DNA of 64,000 nt from Chryseobacterium indologenes (GCA_016025055.1 CP065590.1:2728001-2792000), one strand, 5' to 3'; positions 26,188 through 36,695 are shown, counted from the first letter of the stretch. A program made the numbers and translations. The notes: a model not told the origin generated them from the letters alone.

Positions 26188-27021
26188 ATGAAACTGTCAG
26201 TTATTATTGTAAATTATAATGTTACCCGGTTATTGAGAAACTGCCTTTTATCTATTCGAAAATATATAAAAGAAACTGAATATGAGGTGATTGTAATTGA
26301 TAATGCTTCCACAGACAGTTCATGGGGAGACCTTATTCCCGAATTTCCCGAAGTCCGTTTTATGTCTTCCCAAACAAATGGGGGATTTTCGAAAGCAAAT
26401 AATCAAGCCATACAAACGGCGAAGGGAGAGTATCTATTGCTTTTAAACCCTGATACCGAACTCGAAGGATTCTATATGAAAGATCTTTTGGATTTTGCCG
26501 ATTCCCATTCAGGTTTTGGAGGCATGGGAGTACGTATGCATGACGCTCAGGGCAATTTTTTGCCGGAAAGCAAACGATCGGTTCCTGATATGTTCAACTC
26601 TTTTGAAAAACTGTTTACGAATTTCAGAAAGAATAATTCAAAATCTTATTATAGAAATGATATCGAGGAAAATGCCATTGCAGAAGTAGATGTGTTGACC
26701 GGTGCTTTTTTATTAGTCAGGAAAGACGTGTACGAAAAGGTTGGCGGCCTGGATGAAGCCTACTTTATGTATGGGGAAGATATAGACCTTTGCTATACCT
26801 TATTAAAGCATGGATATAAAAACTATTATTACGGTGAGGTTTCCATACTCCATCATAAAGGAGAAAGCACTATCAGAGACGAAGTGTATCTGGACAGGTT
26901 TTATGGGGCCATGCAGATCTTTATTGATAAATATTACCGCCATTCAAAACCGGTACAGTATTCATTTTTGAAAACCGGTCTGAAGCTCCGCCATAAAATT
27001 GAAAAGATCAAATTAAAATAA
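26188..27021 (+). CDS. Family 2 glycosyltransferase (rhamnosyltransferase-like)
   Basis: This 277-residue protein starts with MKLSVIIVNYNVTRLLRNCL, the GT2 nucleotide-sugar fold. It has VIVIDNASTDSS, a D-x-D-like N-P-D-T-E motif near residue 92 and FMYGEDIDLCYTLLKHG near 192. These features match WbbL/RfbF-type transferases that extend cell-surface polysaccharides on the cytosolic face. The donor and acceptor are not predictable. Its link with recR is probably just shared transcription. Confidence 0.88.
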   Translation: MKLSVIIVNYNVTRLLRNCLLSIRKYIKETEYEVIVIDNASTDSSWGDLIPEFPEVRFMSSQTNGGFSKANNQAIQTAKGEYLLLLNPDTELEGFYMKDLLDFADSHSGFGGMGVRMHDAQGNFLPESKRSVPDMFNSFEKLFTNFRKNNSKSYYRNDIEENAIAEVDVLTGAFLLVRKDVYEKVGGLDEAYFMYGEDIDLCYTLLKHGYKNYYYGEVSILHHKGESTIRDEVYLDRFYGAMQIFIDKYYRHSKPVQYSFLKTGLKLRHKIEKIKLK

Positions 27022-27048
27022 TTGAAACTTCAAGTTTGTTACAATAAA

Positions 27049-27080
27049 AAAAGCAACCCGAACAGAGTTGCTTTTGTTTT
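27049..27080. terminator. Bidirectional terminator between glycosyltransferase and secG
   Basis: Arms aaaagcaac (27049-27057) and gttgctttt (27067-27075) are followed by T-rich sequence. Confidence 0.8.
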
Positions 27081-27101
27081 ATATCTGAGATAAGAATTTT
27101 C

Positions 27102-27456
27102 TTATTTAGTTGGTGCTACCGGTGTAGTAGCCGGAGTCGTTGTTGTAGAAGTAGCCGGAGTGCTTTGTTTTGCCGGAGCTTCTTTTTTAACGGGTTGCTG
27201 GGCAGGGGCCACTTGTGATGGTTTACCTGTGATCACAACGCTTAAAAAGGATAAGAACGATGATAGTTCCGCCTAGAGTCCATGTTGCTTTTTCCATGAA
27301 ATCATTGGTTCTTTGTACTCCAAACTGTGCAGATGATGCTCCTCCAAAAGTACTTGAAAGACCTCCTCCTTTAGGGTTTTGAGCCATAATGATAATTACC
27401 AATAAAATACTGGCAATCATAATAAGAACCATCAATAGTGTAAATATAGTATCCAT
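27102..27456 (-). CDS. secG: Preprotein translocase subunit SecG, broken by a homopolymer frameshift
   Basis: The N-terminal part has two helices and the SecG signature AQNPKGGGLSSTFGG (about 25-39), then FGVQRTNDFMEKATW. As written it ends in the nonsense tail FKRCDHR. Removing one base from A5 at 27244-27248 gives VLILLSVVITGKP and an open frame to 27102. That adds a tail of repeated Pro/Ala/Thr/Lys, as is common in Bacteroidota SecG. The reconstructed protein is 117 residues. SecG assists the SecYE channel in the inner membrane. TAAATTTG at 27482-27489 is the probable promoter. Confidence 0.88.
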
Positions 27457-27645
27457 TAATTCTGATATCTTTTTGAATGGGCAAATTTAATCTTTTTTTA
27501 CCGAACAACAAAAAAAGATGTCTGTAAATATGAATTAACTGCAAAAGTTTATTGATCAGACAATGTTTTTAGGCTAAAAAAGAGTTGATACCGTCATTTT
27601 CAGAAGCGGGAAAGCATACAAAGAACATCAATTTTAAACATCCCA

Positions 27646-27678
27646 GAAAAAAAAGCTGCCTTATTTGTAAGACAGCTC
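27646..27678 (-). terminator. Terminator of the M16 peptidase operon
   Basis: Arms agctgcctta (27654-27663) and taagacagct (27668-27677) pair with one G-U-type mismatch. A T run follows on the minus strand. Confidence 0.7.
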
Positions 27679-27699
27679 TTTTCTGTAAAAGAATATTAT

Positions 27700-29730
27700 T
27701 TATTTAAAATCAGAATCCTTTGCCTGATTAAGCTGATAAGATTGCACGGTCATATTGATATCCATTCCGCCCATGTTCTGGATAATGGTAAACGGAAGTT
27801 TTACGCCTGATACATCTTTGTAATCTGCAAAGCTTGTCGGAATAGAACCTCCATCGCCTGCTTTTATTTCACCGGTTTTCAGTCCTGTTTTTACACTGTA
27901 ATAGTATGTGTTTTTTGCACCCTTTACCACGTAGGAATCTTCGTTATTGTATTTTTCAATTCCGGTTAGCTTCAGGTCGGCTGATTTTGCAAACGTTAGT
28001 TCCGGGAAAAGCTCTGGTTCAGCCATCGAAGTTTTCTGCTTGTCGTTTAATGGCATTTTTTTACCCTGTCCCTCTACATATCCTTCTTTACCGTCAAAAA
28101 CAATCTTCTGAACACTATTACCCATCATTTTCATATCCATCATCATTTTTCCCCCTTTTGCCTGGATCAGTTTCATACTCATATCCATTCCCTGGATTTT
28201 GGTGGTGGCATCAGCTGTTATCGAACTGATTTTTTGGACGGCTTGCAAGCCGCCGATTGCGTTGATATATTTATCTGCTACAGAACCGATCGTTACGCTG
28301 GTATCCATTTTTTGGGCTGCAGGTTTGGTAACCGGATTGGCTTCTTTATCGAAATATCTTACAGGATATCCTAATTTCTCAAGCCCTTCTGCAATATCAG
28401 ATGCCTTACCGGCAATAAAAATCCTGCTCTGGCCAGGAAGAATAGTTGTTTTTACGGCATTAGAAATATCTGATGCAGTGACTTTATCAATGGATTTCAG
28501 ATAGTTGGTATAGAAATCAGCAGGAAGCTCCTGTACTTTTTGGTTAAGGGCAAATTTTGCTATTGTTTCAGGTTTTTCTAAAGCCATGATGAAAGCTCCT
28601 TTCAATTTTGCTTTAGCATTTTCCAGTTCTTCAGGTTTTATCGTAGAAATCCCGTTTAGCTCATTCATCATTTCCTTCACAGCTTTATCCGTTACCTCAT
28701 TTCTTACACTTGTCTGAGCAGAAAATTCCGGAGAATACTTACTTGGAGTAAGCATTGAATACGCTCCGTACGTAAATCCGTTTTTCTCCCTAAGGTTCAT
28801 GAAAAGCCTTGCTTCACCGCCGCCGCCAAGAATATAGTTGGCCATCGTAGCAGGAAAATAATCAGGATCTTTCATCTTAAGATTGTTAAGATTGCTGACT
28901 GATAACACAGATTGTACTGCTGAAGGTACATCTACAACATTGATCTCGGTTTTGGCAACATTGGATGCCGGCTCTAATGCTGCAAATTTTGTATTTGACT
29001 TTTTCCAGCCTCCAAAAGCTTTTTCAATGTATGGTTTTATCTGCTCAAATTTTACATCTCCTACAATGACCAGATAAGCATTGTCCGGTGAATAATATTT
29101 GTTGTAAATATTCTGAACATCTGCCAGTTGGATCTTGTTGATAGACTCAATAGTCTGAAACTCTCCCCTCGAAGTATTTTTCCCGTACATCAGAGCATGG
29201 GAAACTCTTGCTGCTATAGAAGAGGCATTTTTTTCATCTGCCTTTAACCCTTCAATAGTCCTCTCTTTTGCATTTTGGATTTCCGAAGCAGAGAATTTAG
29301 GGTTGACGATTGCATCAGCCATTAATGCCAGTACTTCTGGAAAATATTTGGAAAGAGAACTGGAAGTGGCACCGTCTGAGTTGAAATTCAGTTTTGCTCC
29401 TAAAAAGTCAACTTTTTTATTGAATTCATCTTTGCTCAGGTTGGTGGTTCCATTATCAAGCTGACTCGCCATGATTTCGCTTACCCCCGCAATATTTCCT
29501 TCATAATAAGGAGGCCTGTCCATAGAAAGAGTCGTGTTTACTATTGGAAGTTTATTGTTTTCAACTACCATTACCGTAAGTCCGTTACTGAGCTGGAAGG
29601 TTTTTGGTTGGGCAATGTTGATGGCTGGGGTAGGGCCCGGCTTAGGCATTGCATTAATATCAATCTTTTGTGCGGTAAGCATTCCTGCAAATAAAAATGC
29701 CGCTGCTATATAAGTGAATTGCTTTTTCAT
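27700..29730 (-). CDS. M16-family protein without zinc site, fused to a LolA-like domain
   Basis: This 676-residue exported protein (signal MKKQFTYIAAAFLFAGMLTAQ) has the two M16 lobes at about 40-450. Where H-x-x-E-H should be it reads GVSEIMASQLDNGT, so the zinc ligands are missing. It keeps the C-lobe block that contains GGGGEARLFMNLREKNGFTYG. From about residue 480 an extra domain begins (YINAIGGLQAVQKISSI, ending SVKTGLKTGE...VKLPFTI). It looks like a LolA/outer-membrane lipoprotein-sorting fold. It lies 8 bases after the active M16 gene, a usual catalytic/non-catalytic pair in the periplasm. Confidence 0.87.
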   Translation of the reverse strand: MKKQFTYIAAAFLFAGMLTAQKIDINAMPKPGPTPAINIAQPKTFQLSNGLTVMVVENNKLPIVNTTLSMDRPPYYEGNIAGVSEIMASQLDNGTTNLSKDEFNKKVDFLGAKLNFNSDGATSSSLSKYFPEVLALMADAIVNPKFSASEIQNAKERTIEGLKADEKNASSIAARVSHALMYGKNTSRGEFQTIESINKIQLADVQNIYNKYYSPDNAYLVIVGDVKFEQIKPYIEKAFGGWKKSNTKFAALEPASNVAKTEINVVDVPSAVQSVLSVSNLNNLKMKDPDYFPATMANYILGGGGEARLFMNLREKNGFTYGAYSMLTPSKYSPEFSAQTSVRNEVTDKAVKEMMNELNGISTIKPEELENAKAKLKGAFIMALEKPETIAKFALNQKVQELPADFYTNYLKSIDKVTASDISNAVKTTILPGQSRIFIAGKASDIAEGLEKLGYPVRYFDKEANPVTKPAAQKMDTSVTIGSVADKYINAIGGLQAVQKISSITADATTKIQGMDMSMKLIQAKGGKMMMDMKMMGNSVQKIVFDGKEGYVEGQGKKMPLNDKQKTSMAEPELFPELTFAKSADLKLTGIEKYNNEDSYVVKGAKNTYYYSVKTGLKTGEIKAGDGGSIPTSFADYKDVSGVKLPFTIIQNMGGMDINMTVQSYQLNQAKDSDFK

Positions 29731-29738
29731 GGGTAAAA

Positions 29739-31052
29739 TTATTTTTTCTCAGGAATGTAGTTGATAATGATTCTTTGATTGGAATTCAGATATTTTTTTG
29801 CTGCATTTTGAATATCCTGTCTGGTGATAGATCTGTAAATATCGATTTCCTTGTTGATAAGATCTGTATTTCCCATCAATACATGATTGGTTGCCAAAGA
29901 CGCTGCAATCCCCTGAATACTTGAATTTTGATTCACAAACTGATTTTCAAACTGATTTTGAAGCTTTTGATAATCCTCTTCAGAAATTAAAGTGGTCTGA
30001 AGCTTTTTGATCTCAGCATCAATGTCAGTCTGCAACGTCTGTTTTGTGGTTTGCCCCATCGGGATAGCAAAGAATGCAAAAATACTGTAATCTTCAAGCC
30101 CCTGGTTGAAAGCAGCTACCTGAAGTGCCTTTTTCTCCTGGTCTACCAGTTTTTTATATAATACAGATGATTTACCATTACTTAAATAAGAAGAAAGCAT
30201 GTCCAGAACATAAGCATCTTTCTCTTTATTGGCAGGTGTTCTATAAGCAAAAACGTATGCCGGAAGCTGGATGTTCGGATCTGTTGCAGTAACTTCCTTT
30301 TCCTGTGTAATCGGACTTTCTTTAGGAAAATCTTTGGGATAAACGGTACCCTTTGGAATAGCACCATAATAGTCTTCGATCCATTTTTTAGTCTGTTCCG
30401 GTTTGATATCTCCTGCTACCACTAAAGTGGCATTGTTAGGAACATAATATTTTTTATAAAAAGCCTGGAATTCTTCAAGTTTTGCAGAATTAAGATCTTC
30501 CATAGAACCAATGGTTGGCCAGTTGTAGGGATGTTTGGTAAACAGGTTCTTTTGAATCGTTGGGAAAAGATTTCCATAAGGCTGGTTATCCATTCTCAAT
30601 CTTTTTTCTTCCTTTACTACTTCTCTCTGGGTATCCACACCAATCTGGTTGATTACTGCGTGGCGCATTCTTTCAGATTCCATCCAAAGGCCGAGTTGTT
30701 CATTATTCGACGGGAAAGTTTCATAATAGTAGGTTCTGTCGTTGGTCGTATTGGCATTGTTTTGCCCTCCGTTGGAAGATACAATTTTAAACCATTCTCC
30801 TCTTTTGATATTGGGAGTTCCTTCAAATAAAAGATGTTCAAAAAAATGGGCAAAACCTGTTCTGCCTTTTACTTCATCCTTGGCTCCTACATGATACATT
30901 ACACCCGTAGTTACTACCGGAGCCGAGTTATCCTGATGAAGAATGACGTGAAGCCCGTTGGGAAGGTCATATTCCTCGAATTTGATTTGCTGTGCATTCA
31001 GCATGAGCCCGAAGAAAGCTACGGCAGCAGCAGAAAGAAGTCGTTTTTTCAT
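29739..31052 (-). CDS. Periplasmic M16 zinc metallopeptidase (catalytic subunit)
   Basis: This 437-residue exported protein (signal MKKRLLSAAAVAFFGLMLNAQ) has the inverted zinc motif H69-F-F-E72-H73 in GFAHFFEHLLFEGTPN. The third ligand is expected near residue 149 in REVVKEEKR. It also has the M16 N-term block GARDE-like HVGAKDE. Substrates of these PqqL/YmxG-like enzymes are unknown peptides. It is the first gene of the pair, so its inactive partner is made from the same mRNA. The two probably form a heterodimer like mitochondrial processing peptidase (inference). Confidence 0.92.
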   Translation of the reverse strand: MKKRLLSAAAVAFFGLMLNAQQIKFEEYDLPNGLHVILHQDNSAPVVTTGVMYHVGAKDEVKGRTGFAHFFEHLLFEGTPNIKRGEWFKIVSSNGGQNNANTTNDRTYYYETFPSNNEQLGLWMESERMRHAVINQIGVDTQREVVKEEKRLRMDNQPYGNLFPTIQKNLFTKHPYNWPTIGSMEDLNSAKLEEFQAFYKKYYVPNNATLVVAGDIKPEQTKKWIEDYYGAIPKGTVYPKDFPKESPITQEKEVTATDPNIQLPAYVFAYRTPANKEKDAYVLDMLSSYLSNGKSSVLYKKLVDQEKKALQVAAFNQGLEDYSIFAFFAIPMGQTTKQTLQTDIDAEIKKLQTTLISEEDYQKLQNQFENQFVNQNSSIQGIAASLATNHVLMGNTDLINKEIDIYRSITRQDIQNAAKKYLNSNQRIIINYIPEKK

Positions 31053-31261
31053 AAACTTAGAAATTGTTTGTCAATAAGTAGAAAAAGTGAATTAAATGTT
31101 ACAGAAGAGACTTTTATAAATTGAAATTGAAAATGGATGGGTAGAGGATAATGATCGGTATATCTGTTTTCAAAATGTATAATTATTGTCCGGGTACAGG
31201 TTGTACAGGGCCTCTCTTATGTAAGTTTCTTTTCAGAGTTTGAATTCTCCTCTGAATACAT

Positions 31262-31269
31262 TAATTTTG
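31262..31269 (+). promoter_or_regulatory. -7 promoter element of the helicase gene
   Basis: TAATTTTG matches TAnnTTTG and lies downstream of the alternative start at 31240. This supports ATG 31291 as the real start, with a 21-base leader. Confidence 0.6.
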
Positions 31270-31290
31270 TGTTCCCAAATTTTTTGCAGT

Positions 31291-33621
31291 ATGGACTATT
31301 TGAAAGGACTCAATGAATCACAATATGAAGCTGTTACCTCTTTACAAGGCCCTTTGATGGTACTTGCAGGAGCAGGTTCCGGAAAAACGCGTGTACTTAC
31401 AATGCGTATCGCCCATTTGATACACAATGGGGTAGACCCTTTCAATATTCTGGCCCTTACCTTTACCAATAAAGCCGCTCGTGAAATGAAAGAGCGTATC
31501 GCCAAAGTAGTAGGAGACAGCAATGCAAGAAGCCTTTGGATGGGAACATTTCACTCGGTTTTTGCGAGAATTTTAAGAATTGAAGCCCACTATCTGGGAT
31601 ATCCTTCCAATTTTACGATCTACGATCAGCAGGATGCGCTGAATGTGATCAAAAAAGTATTGAAGGATATGAATATTGATGCCGACCTTTATAAACCGAA
31701 AAAAGTTCAGGCGAGAATTTCTACCTACAAAAATAATCTGATCACGGTAAAAGCCTATTTCAATAATCCGGAGCTGATGGAGGCTGATGAAAAGGCCAAT
31801 ATGAAGTTCATCGGGCAGATTTATCAACGATATGTAGAGCAGTGCTTTAGAAACGGATCTATGGATTTTGATGATCTTTTGTTGAAAACCAACGAATTGT
31901 TGACCCGTTTTCCTGAAGTGTTGGCCAAATATCAGGACAGATTCCGGTATATCATGGTGGATGAGTACCAGGATACCAACCACTCACAGTATCTTATCGT
32001 AAAAGCATTGGCTTCAAAATTTGAAAATATCTGCGTGGTAGGGGATGATGCACAGTCAATCTATTCATTCCGTGGGGCTAATATTTACAATATTTTAAAC
32101 TTTAAAAAGGATTATCCGGATGCGATAACAGTATCTCTGGAACAGAATTATCGTTCCACGCAGAATATTGTAAATGCTGCGAACGTGGTTATTGCTAAAA
32201 ACTTACAGCAATTCAAAAAAAACGTGTTCAGTGATAATGAAGAAGGTGATAAAATTAAAATATACCGCTCTCTTTCCGATGCTGATGAAGCTAACTTCGT
32301 AGCAGGAAATATCTGGGAACTGCGTAACAGAGATCAGAGGAAATACAGCGATTTCGCTATTTTATACAGAACAAACTCTCAGACCAGAGCATTTGAAGAT
32401 GCGTTAAGACGTAAGAATATTCCCTATAAAGTATATGGAGGCCTTTCCTTCTATCAGAGAAAAGAGGTAAAAGATTTAATCGGTTATCTTCGTCTTCTGA
32501 TCAATGAAAATGATTCAGAGGCGTTAATGAGAATCATCAATTACCCTGCAAGAGGAATTGGAGAAACCACTCAGAATAAACTGATTGTATTTGCCGATGC
32601 TCAGAATATTTCTGTTTCCAAAGTTTTGGATAATCTGCCAATGTACGCACCACAATTAGGGCTGAACAATGGGGTTTTAAACAAATTGAATGACTTCTGG
32701 TCGATGATCAAAGCTTTTCAGGTATTGCTGAAAACAGATACAGCGTACAGTGTAGCAATGGAAGTGGCCAAACGAAGCGGACTGATCAAATTTTTAAAAG
32801 ATGACCAGACACCGGAAGGAATTTCCAGGGTAGAAAACGTACAGGAATTGATGAACTCTATGCAGGGATTCATTGAAGAACAAATGCAGCTGGAAGACGG
32901 AGATCCAAGCCTTTCCAATTTCCTTGAAAATATTGCCCTTTCTGCAGATACACAGGATAAAGAGCTTGAAGATGACATGGTTTCCCTGATGACGATCCAC
33001 CTTTCAAAAGGATTGGAGTTCCCGGTGGTACACCTGGTAGGTCTTGAAGAAAACCTGTTCCCAAGCTTTATGAGCTCAGCTACCAGAGAAGATCTTGAAG
33101 AAGAAAGACGATTGTTCTATGTAGCTTTAACAAGAGCGGAAAAGCAGGCATTTTTCTCTTATGCTGTTTCCCGTTTTCAGTGGGGGAAAATTACAGATGC
33201 AGAACCATCCCGATTCTTGAGCGAAATCGACGACGAATATATTGAGTTCCTTAATCCTGCCCTTGAAAAAAGATTTATCAATAATGCCGGCGTAAAATCC
33301 AATATTTTTGATGAGCATCCTTCTGAGATGAAAAGTTTCAGAAAAGTGGAGAAAAAGACAATGGACAGAGGAGAAACCTCGAAACCTGCTCCTGAAGCCA
33401 GAAAACTGAAACCGGTAAGTACAGCCAAAATCATCAATCCAAGCGGAGCTTCTTCTCAGGATATTGAAGTTGGAGATAAGGTAAGACATGATCGTTTCGG
33501 AATTGGTGAAGTGTCTTTCTTAGACGGTACCGACCCTCAGAACATCAAAGCAAAAGTTATTTTCATCCACGAAGGAGAAAAAAACCTGATTTTAAAATAT
33601 GCGAAACTGACAAAGATTTAA
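31291..33621 (+). CDS. UvrD/PcrA-type 3'-5' DNA helicase
   Basis: This is about 776 residues from ATG 31291 (MDYLKGLNESQYEAV). Superfamily 1A motifs appear in order: Q-motif, Walker A LAGAGSGKTRVL, TFTNKAAREMKERI, VDEYQDTNHSQY (II), VVGDDAQSIYSFRGA (III), LEQNYRST (IV), and late VHLVGLEENLFPS with ALTRAEKQA (V/VI). The C-terminal 130 residues end in the PcrA-type tudor-like segment DKVRHDRFGIGEV. It unwinds DNA in mismatch and excision repair. I prefer the name pcrA/uvrD family, as the split between them is not clear from sequence. Confidence 0.92.
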   Translation: MDYLKGLNESQYEAVTSLQGPLMVLAGAGSGKTRVLTMRIAHLIHNGVDPFNILALTFTNKAAREMKERIAKVVGDSNARSLWMGTFHSVFARILRIEAHYLGYPSNFTIYDQQDALNVIKKVLKDMNIDADLYKPKKVQARISTYKNNLITVKAYFNNPELMEADEKANMKFIGQIYQRYVEQCFRNGSMDFDDLLLKTNELLTRFPEVLAKYQDRFRYIMVDEYQDTNHSQYLIVKALASKFENICVVGDDAQSIYSFRGANIYNILNFKKDYPDAITVSLEQNYRSTQNIVNAANVVIAKNLQQFKKNVFSDNEEGDKIKIYRSLSDADEANFVAGNIWELRNRDQRKYSDFAILYRTNSQTRAFEDALRRKNIPYKVYGGLSFYQRKEVKDLIGYLRLLINENDSEALMRIINYPARGIGETTQNKLIVFADAQNISVSKVLDNLPMYAPQLGLNNGVLNKLNDFWSMIKAFQVLLKTDTAYSVAMEVAKRSGLIKFLKDDQTPEGISRVENVQELMNSMQGFIEEQMQLEDGDPSLSNFLENIALSADTQDKELEDDMVSLMTIHLSKGLEFPVVHLVGLEENLFPSFMSSATREDLEEERRLFYVALTRAEKQAFFSYAVSRFQWGKITDAEPSRFLSEIDDEYIEFLNPALEKRFINNAGVKSNIFDEHPSEMKSFRKVEKKTMDRGETSKPAPEARKLKPVSTAKIINPSGASSQDIEVGDKVRHDRFGIGEVSFLDGTDPQNIKAKVIFIHEGEKNLILKYAKLTKI

Positions 33622-33653
33622 GCATAAAATACTTCAATAAATATAATTAATAC

Positions 33654-33687
33654 AAAACGGATTCAAATGTGAGTCCGTTTTTCTTTT
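33654..33687 (+). terminator. Terminator of the helicase gene
   Basis: Arms aaaacgga (33654-33661) and tccgtttt (33674-33681) are followed by a T-rich run. Confidence 0.65.
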
Positions 33688-33828
33688 TAACATTTCCGCT
33701 ATAGATTTTTTTGTTAAATCGTAACGGTTACATGAAAAAAGAATTAACTTTAATAAGGGATAGAAAGAAACGATAATTATTTTTTATAAAACAAAGTCTA
33801 TTATTTTTGTGGACTAATGAATAAGTTT

Positions 33829-33836
33829 TACATTTG
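33829..33836 (+). promoter_or_regulatory. -7 promoter element of the TonB receptor gene
   Basis: TACATTTG matches TAnnTTTG, 41 bases before the ATG at 33878. Confidence 0.5.
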
Positions 33837-33877
33837 CACCTTGTAAAAACATAAATGTTCAATCAAATTCTAACTAA

Positions 33878-36644
33878 ATGAGAAATAAAAAAACTATTCT
33901 TTCGGCCTCTGTTCTGTTTTTCCTTGGGGTATATACCTTCGGACAGGAAAAAGACAGCATAAAGACCAATAATGTAGAAGAAGTAGTGGTACTGGGCTCC
34001 AGAGCCGGGGCAAGATCAAAAACTGACAGTCCGGTTCCTGTGGATGTATTCAACATCAAGGAATCTTCAGTCATTTTACCACAAAATAATATCGGCCAGA
34101 TTCTAAATGCTATAGCTCCTTCTTTTACGTCTACCATTCAGACCAATTCAGATGGTACCGATCACCTGGACCCTGCTCAGCTTAGAGGGCTTGGCCCTGA
34201 TCAGGTATTGGTTCTGATGAACGGAAAGAGAAGACATACCTCAGCATTGGTCAATGTAAACGGAACTCCCGGAAGAGGAACGGTAGGAACCGACCTGAAC
34301 GCTATCCCGTCTTTTGCTTTAAACAGAATTGAAGTATTGAGAGATGGGGCTGCTGCCCAATATGGTTCAGATGCCATTGCCGGAGTCATGAATCTTGAAC
34401 TTAAAAGGGATACAGGGGAAACTGGCCGGCCAGATCAGCTACGGAGGCAATTTGACCCCTGCCGCTAATGACCATACCGGAAACTTTGACGGGCAGAATA
34501 TTCAGCTGGACCTGAATTATGGTAATAAAATCGGGACTAAAGGTGGTTTTTTCAATATTACCTGGTCCTCGCAATTCAGAAATCCTACCTACAGAGCAGG
34601 AACAGAAAGTGCTCCTATCTATAATGCCTATAACGCCATCGAAAGACGTGCACTCAATGACGGAGTGAACCTTTCTTCTCTGTTTAATAATATAGGAAAT
34701 ACTCCTAATTCTCAGCAATTGGTAAATTATATCCATCAATATGCCAAGAATGTGGATTATTTTTCACAAAAGTTACAGGATGATATTCAGGGAGCCAACA
34801 CGATCGGAGCATTACAAAATGTGTTGAAATCCGGAAGTTTTACCAGGGATCAGCTTAACTATATAACGGATCAGGAATTGGCCTACAGAGGGCAGACCAG
34901 AAAGGATTTCAATATGCAGGTAGGACAGTCTAAACTCAATAACCATCAGCTTTTTATCAATGCTGAGGTACCTGTGAGTGATGATTGGAAGGTCTATACT
35001 TTTGGAGGCTACAGCCTGAGACATGGTACTTCCGGAGGATTTTACAGAAGACCAAGTGAAAGCAGAACCTTTACGGGATATTATCCGGACGGTTATCTTC
35101 CACAGATCAGTACCGATATCCAGGATATCTCGCTGGCTGCCGGAATCAAAGGAAAATGGGACGGCTGGCATGTCGATTTGAGTAATACTTTCGGGCAAAA
35201 CTCTTTTACATATAACATCGGCAATACAGGAAATACGTCGTTGCGGTTTGCTTCTCCCAAGGAGTTCAATGCCGGAGGTTTAAGATTTACCCAAAACACC
35301 ATCAACCTTGATTTTTCTAAGAAATACGATGTCCTGGAAGGATTAAATGTGGCTTTTGGAGGTGAACACCGTTTTGAAAATTTTAAAATGACCGCAGGGG
35401 AAGAAGCTTCCTATGCTACCTATGATGTTTTCGGAAATGTCTGGAACGGAAATTCCCAAAGACCTACTGATTTCTTTGGAGCCTCACTTCCGGGTGGTTC
35501 ACAGGTGTTCAGTGGATTCAGACCTGAAAATGCTGTCAATAAAAACAGACAGTCAGTAGCAGCGTACGCAGATCTTGAATTCAATTTTACAGACTGGCTT
35601 TTGGTAGATGCCGCAGCGAGATATGAAAATTATTCGGATTTCGGTTCTACTTTTAATTATAAACTGGCCTCAAGAATCAAAGTAGCCCCGAATTTTAATG
35701 TAAGGCTGGCGGGATCTACAGGATTCAGGGCGCCATCCATTCACCAGATCTACTATAATGTTACGTCTACCCTGTTCGTAACTTCACCTCAGCTGCCAAA
35801 CGGACAGCTTCTGGAGGTTGGAACATTCAGTAACGATTCACAGGTGGCAGGATTACTAGGAATACCAAAACTGAAACAGGAAACATCCAAATCGGCCAGT
35901 GTAGGATTTACCTATAAAATCCCATCCGTGAATTTAACATTCACTGCTGACGGATATTTTACCAGGATTGATAACAGAATCCTCCTTACTGACCAGTTTT
36001 TAAAAGCCAGTGTGTCTGATGACGCCAAAAAAATCTATGAGCAGTTAGGGGTGAATGCAGCACAGTTCTTTACCAATGCCATTGATACGGAGACAAAAGG
36101 ATTGGATGTGGTTATCTCGCACAATGCAAGATTTTCCGGGGTAAAATTAGATAATAATTTTGCCATAAACCTTAACCAGACAAAACAGGTGGGAGATATT
36201 CACTCTTCCGGGCTTCTGCGATCTCCGGAGCTTGAAAAAATCTATTTCTCTGAAAAATCAAGAGTCTACCTGGAAGAAGCAGTACCGAGAGTAAAAGCGA
36301 GTCTTTCTCATACCCTTACCTGGAAGAACGCCAGTTTCTATCTTAGGAATACCTATTTTGGTAAAGTGACCGGTGCAGATGTACTCGATGTCAATGGAGA
36401 CGGTGTCATAGGATTCAACGAACATCAGAAAATAGGAGATAAGATTATTACCGATATTTCTGTGGCGTATCAGTTCACTAAAAATATCGGACTGACTTTA
36501 GGGGTCAATAACCTGTTTGATATTTATCCTACGAAAAATCTTCCCGCTTCGGCCAATAATGACCAGTTTGTCTATTCACGGTCTACTTCCCAGTTTGGAC
36601 AAAACGGACGATATGTGTTCAGCAGGCTTAACTTCAACTTTTAA
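33878..36644 (+). CDS. TonB-dependent outer-membrane receptor, broken by a homopolymer frameshift
   Basis: The first part has a signal peptide (ending FFLGVYTFGQ), the TonB box region NNVEEVVVLGSRA, and the plug domain with LRGLGPDQVLVLMNGKRRH and NRIEVLRDGAAAQYGSDAIAG. The frame is lost at G4 (34415-34418); G3 gives RDTGKLAGQISYGGN. The second frame is the 22-strand barrel, ending in the phenylalanine beta-signal (FSRLNFNF). Reconstructed length is about 921 residues. The ligand is unknown: there is no adjacent SusD or siderophore gene. It takes up a large substrate through the outer membrane using TonB energy. Confidence 0.9.
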
Positions 36645-36661
36645 TCAAGACTGATATTTAT

Positions 36662-36695
36662 AAAAAACGGAACTTAAAAATGAGTTCCGTTTTTT
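36662..36695 (+). terminator. Terminator of the TonB receptor gene
   Basis: Arms aaaaaacggaact (36662-36674) and agttccgtttttt (36683-36695) form a perfect 13-bp stem ending in T6. Confidence 0.85.

Noticed and set aside
27230..27260. Programmed ribosomal frameshift in secG
   Set aside because: There is no slippery heptamer with a stem-loop, and seven other genes have the same kind of break, so a sequencing error is simpler.
31240..31290. Upstream start of the helicase gene
   Set aside because: It lies in front of the TAATTTTG promoter, and the extra residues are not conserved. ATG 31291 is preferred.
31573..31983. 136-residue minus-strand frame inside the helicase gene
   Set aside because: It is antisense to the conserved UvrD motifs, with no homology-like features.
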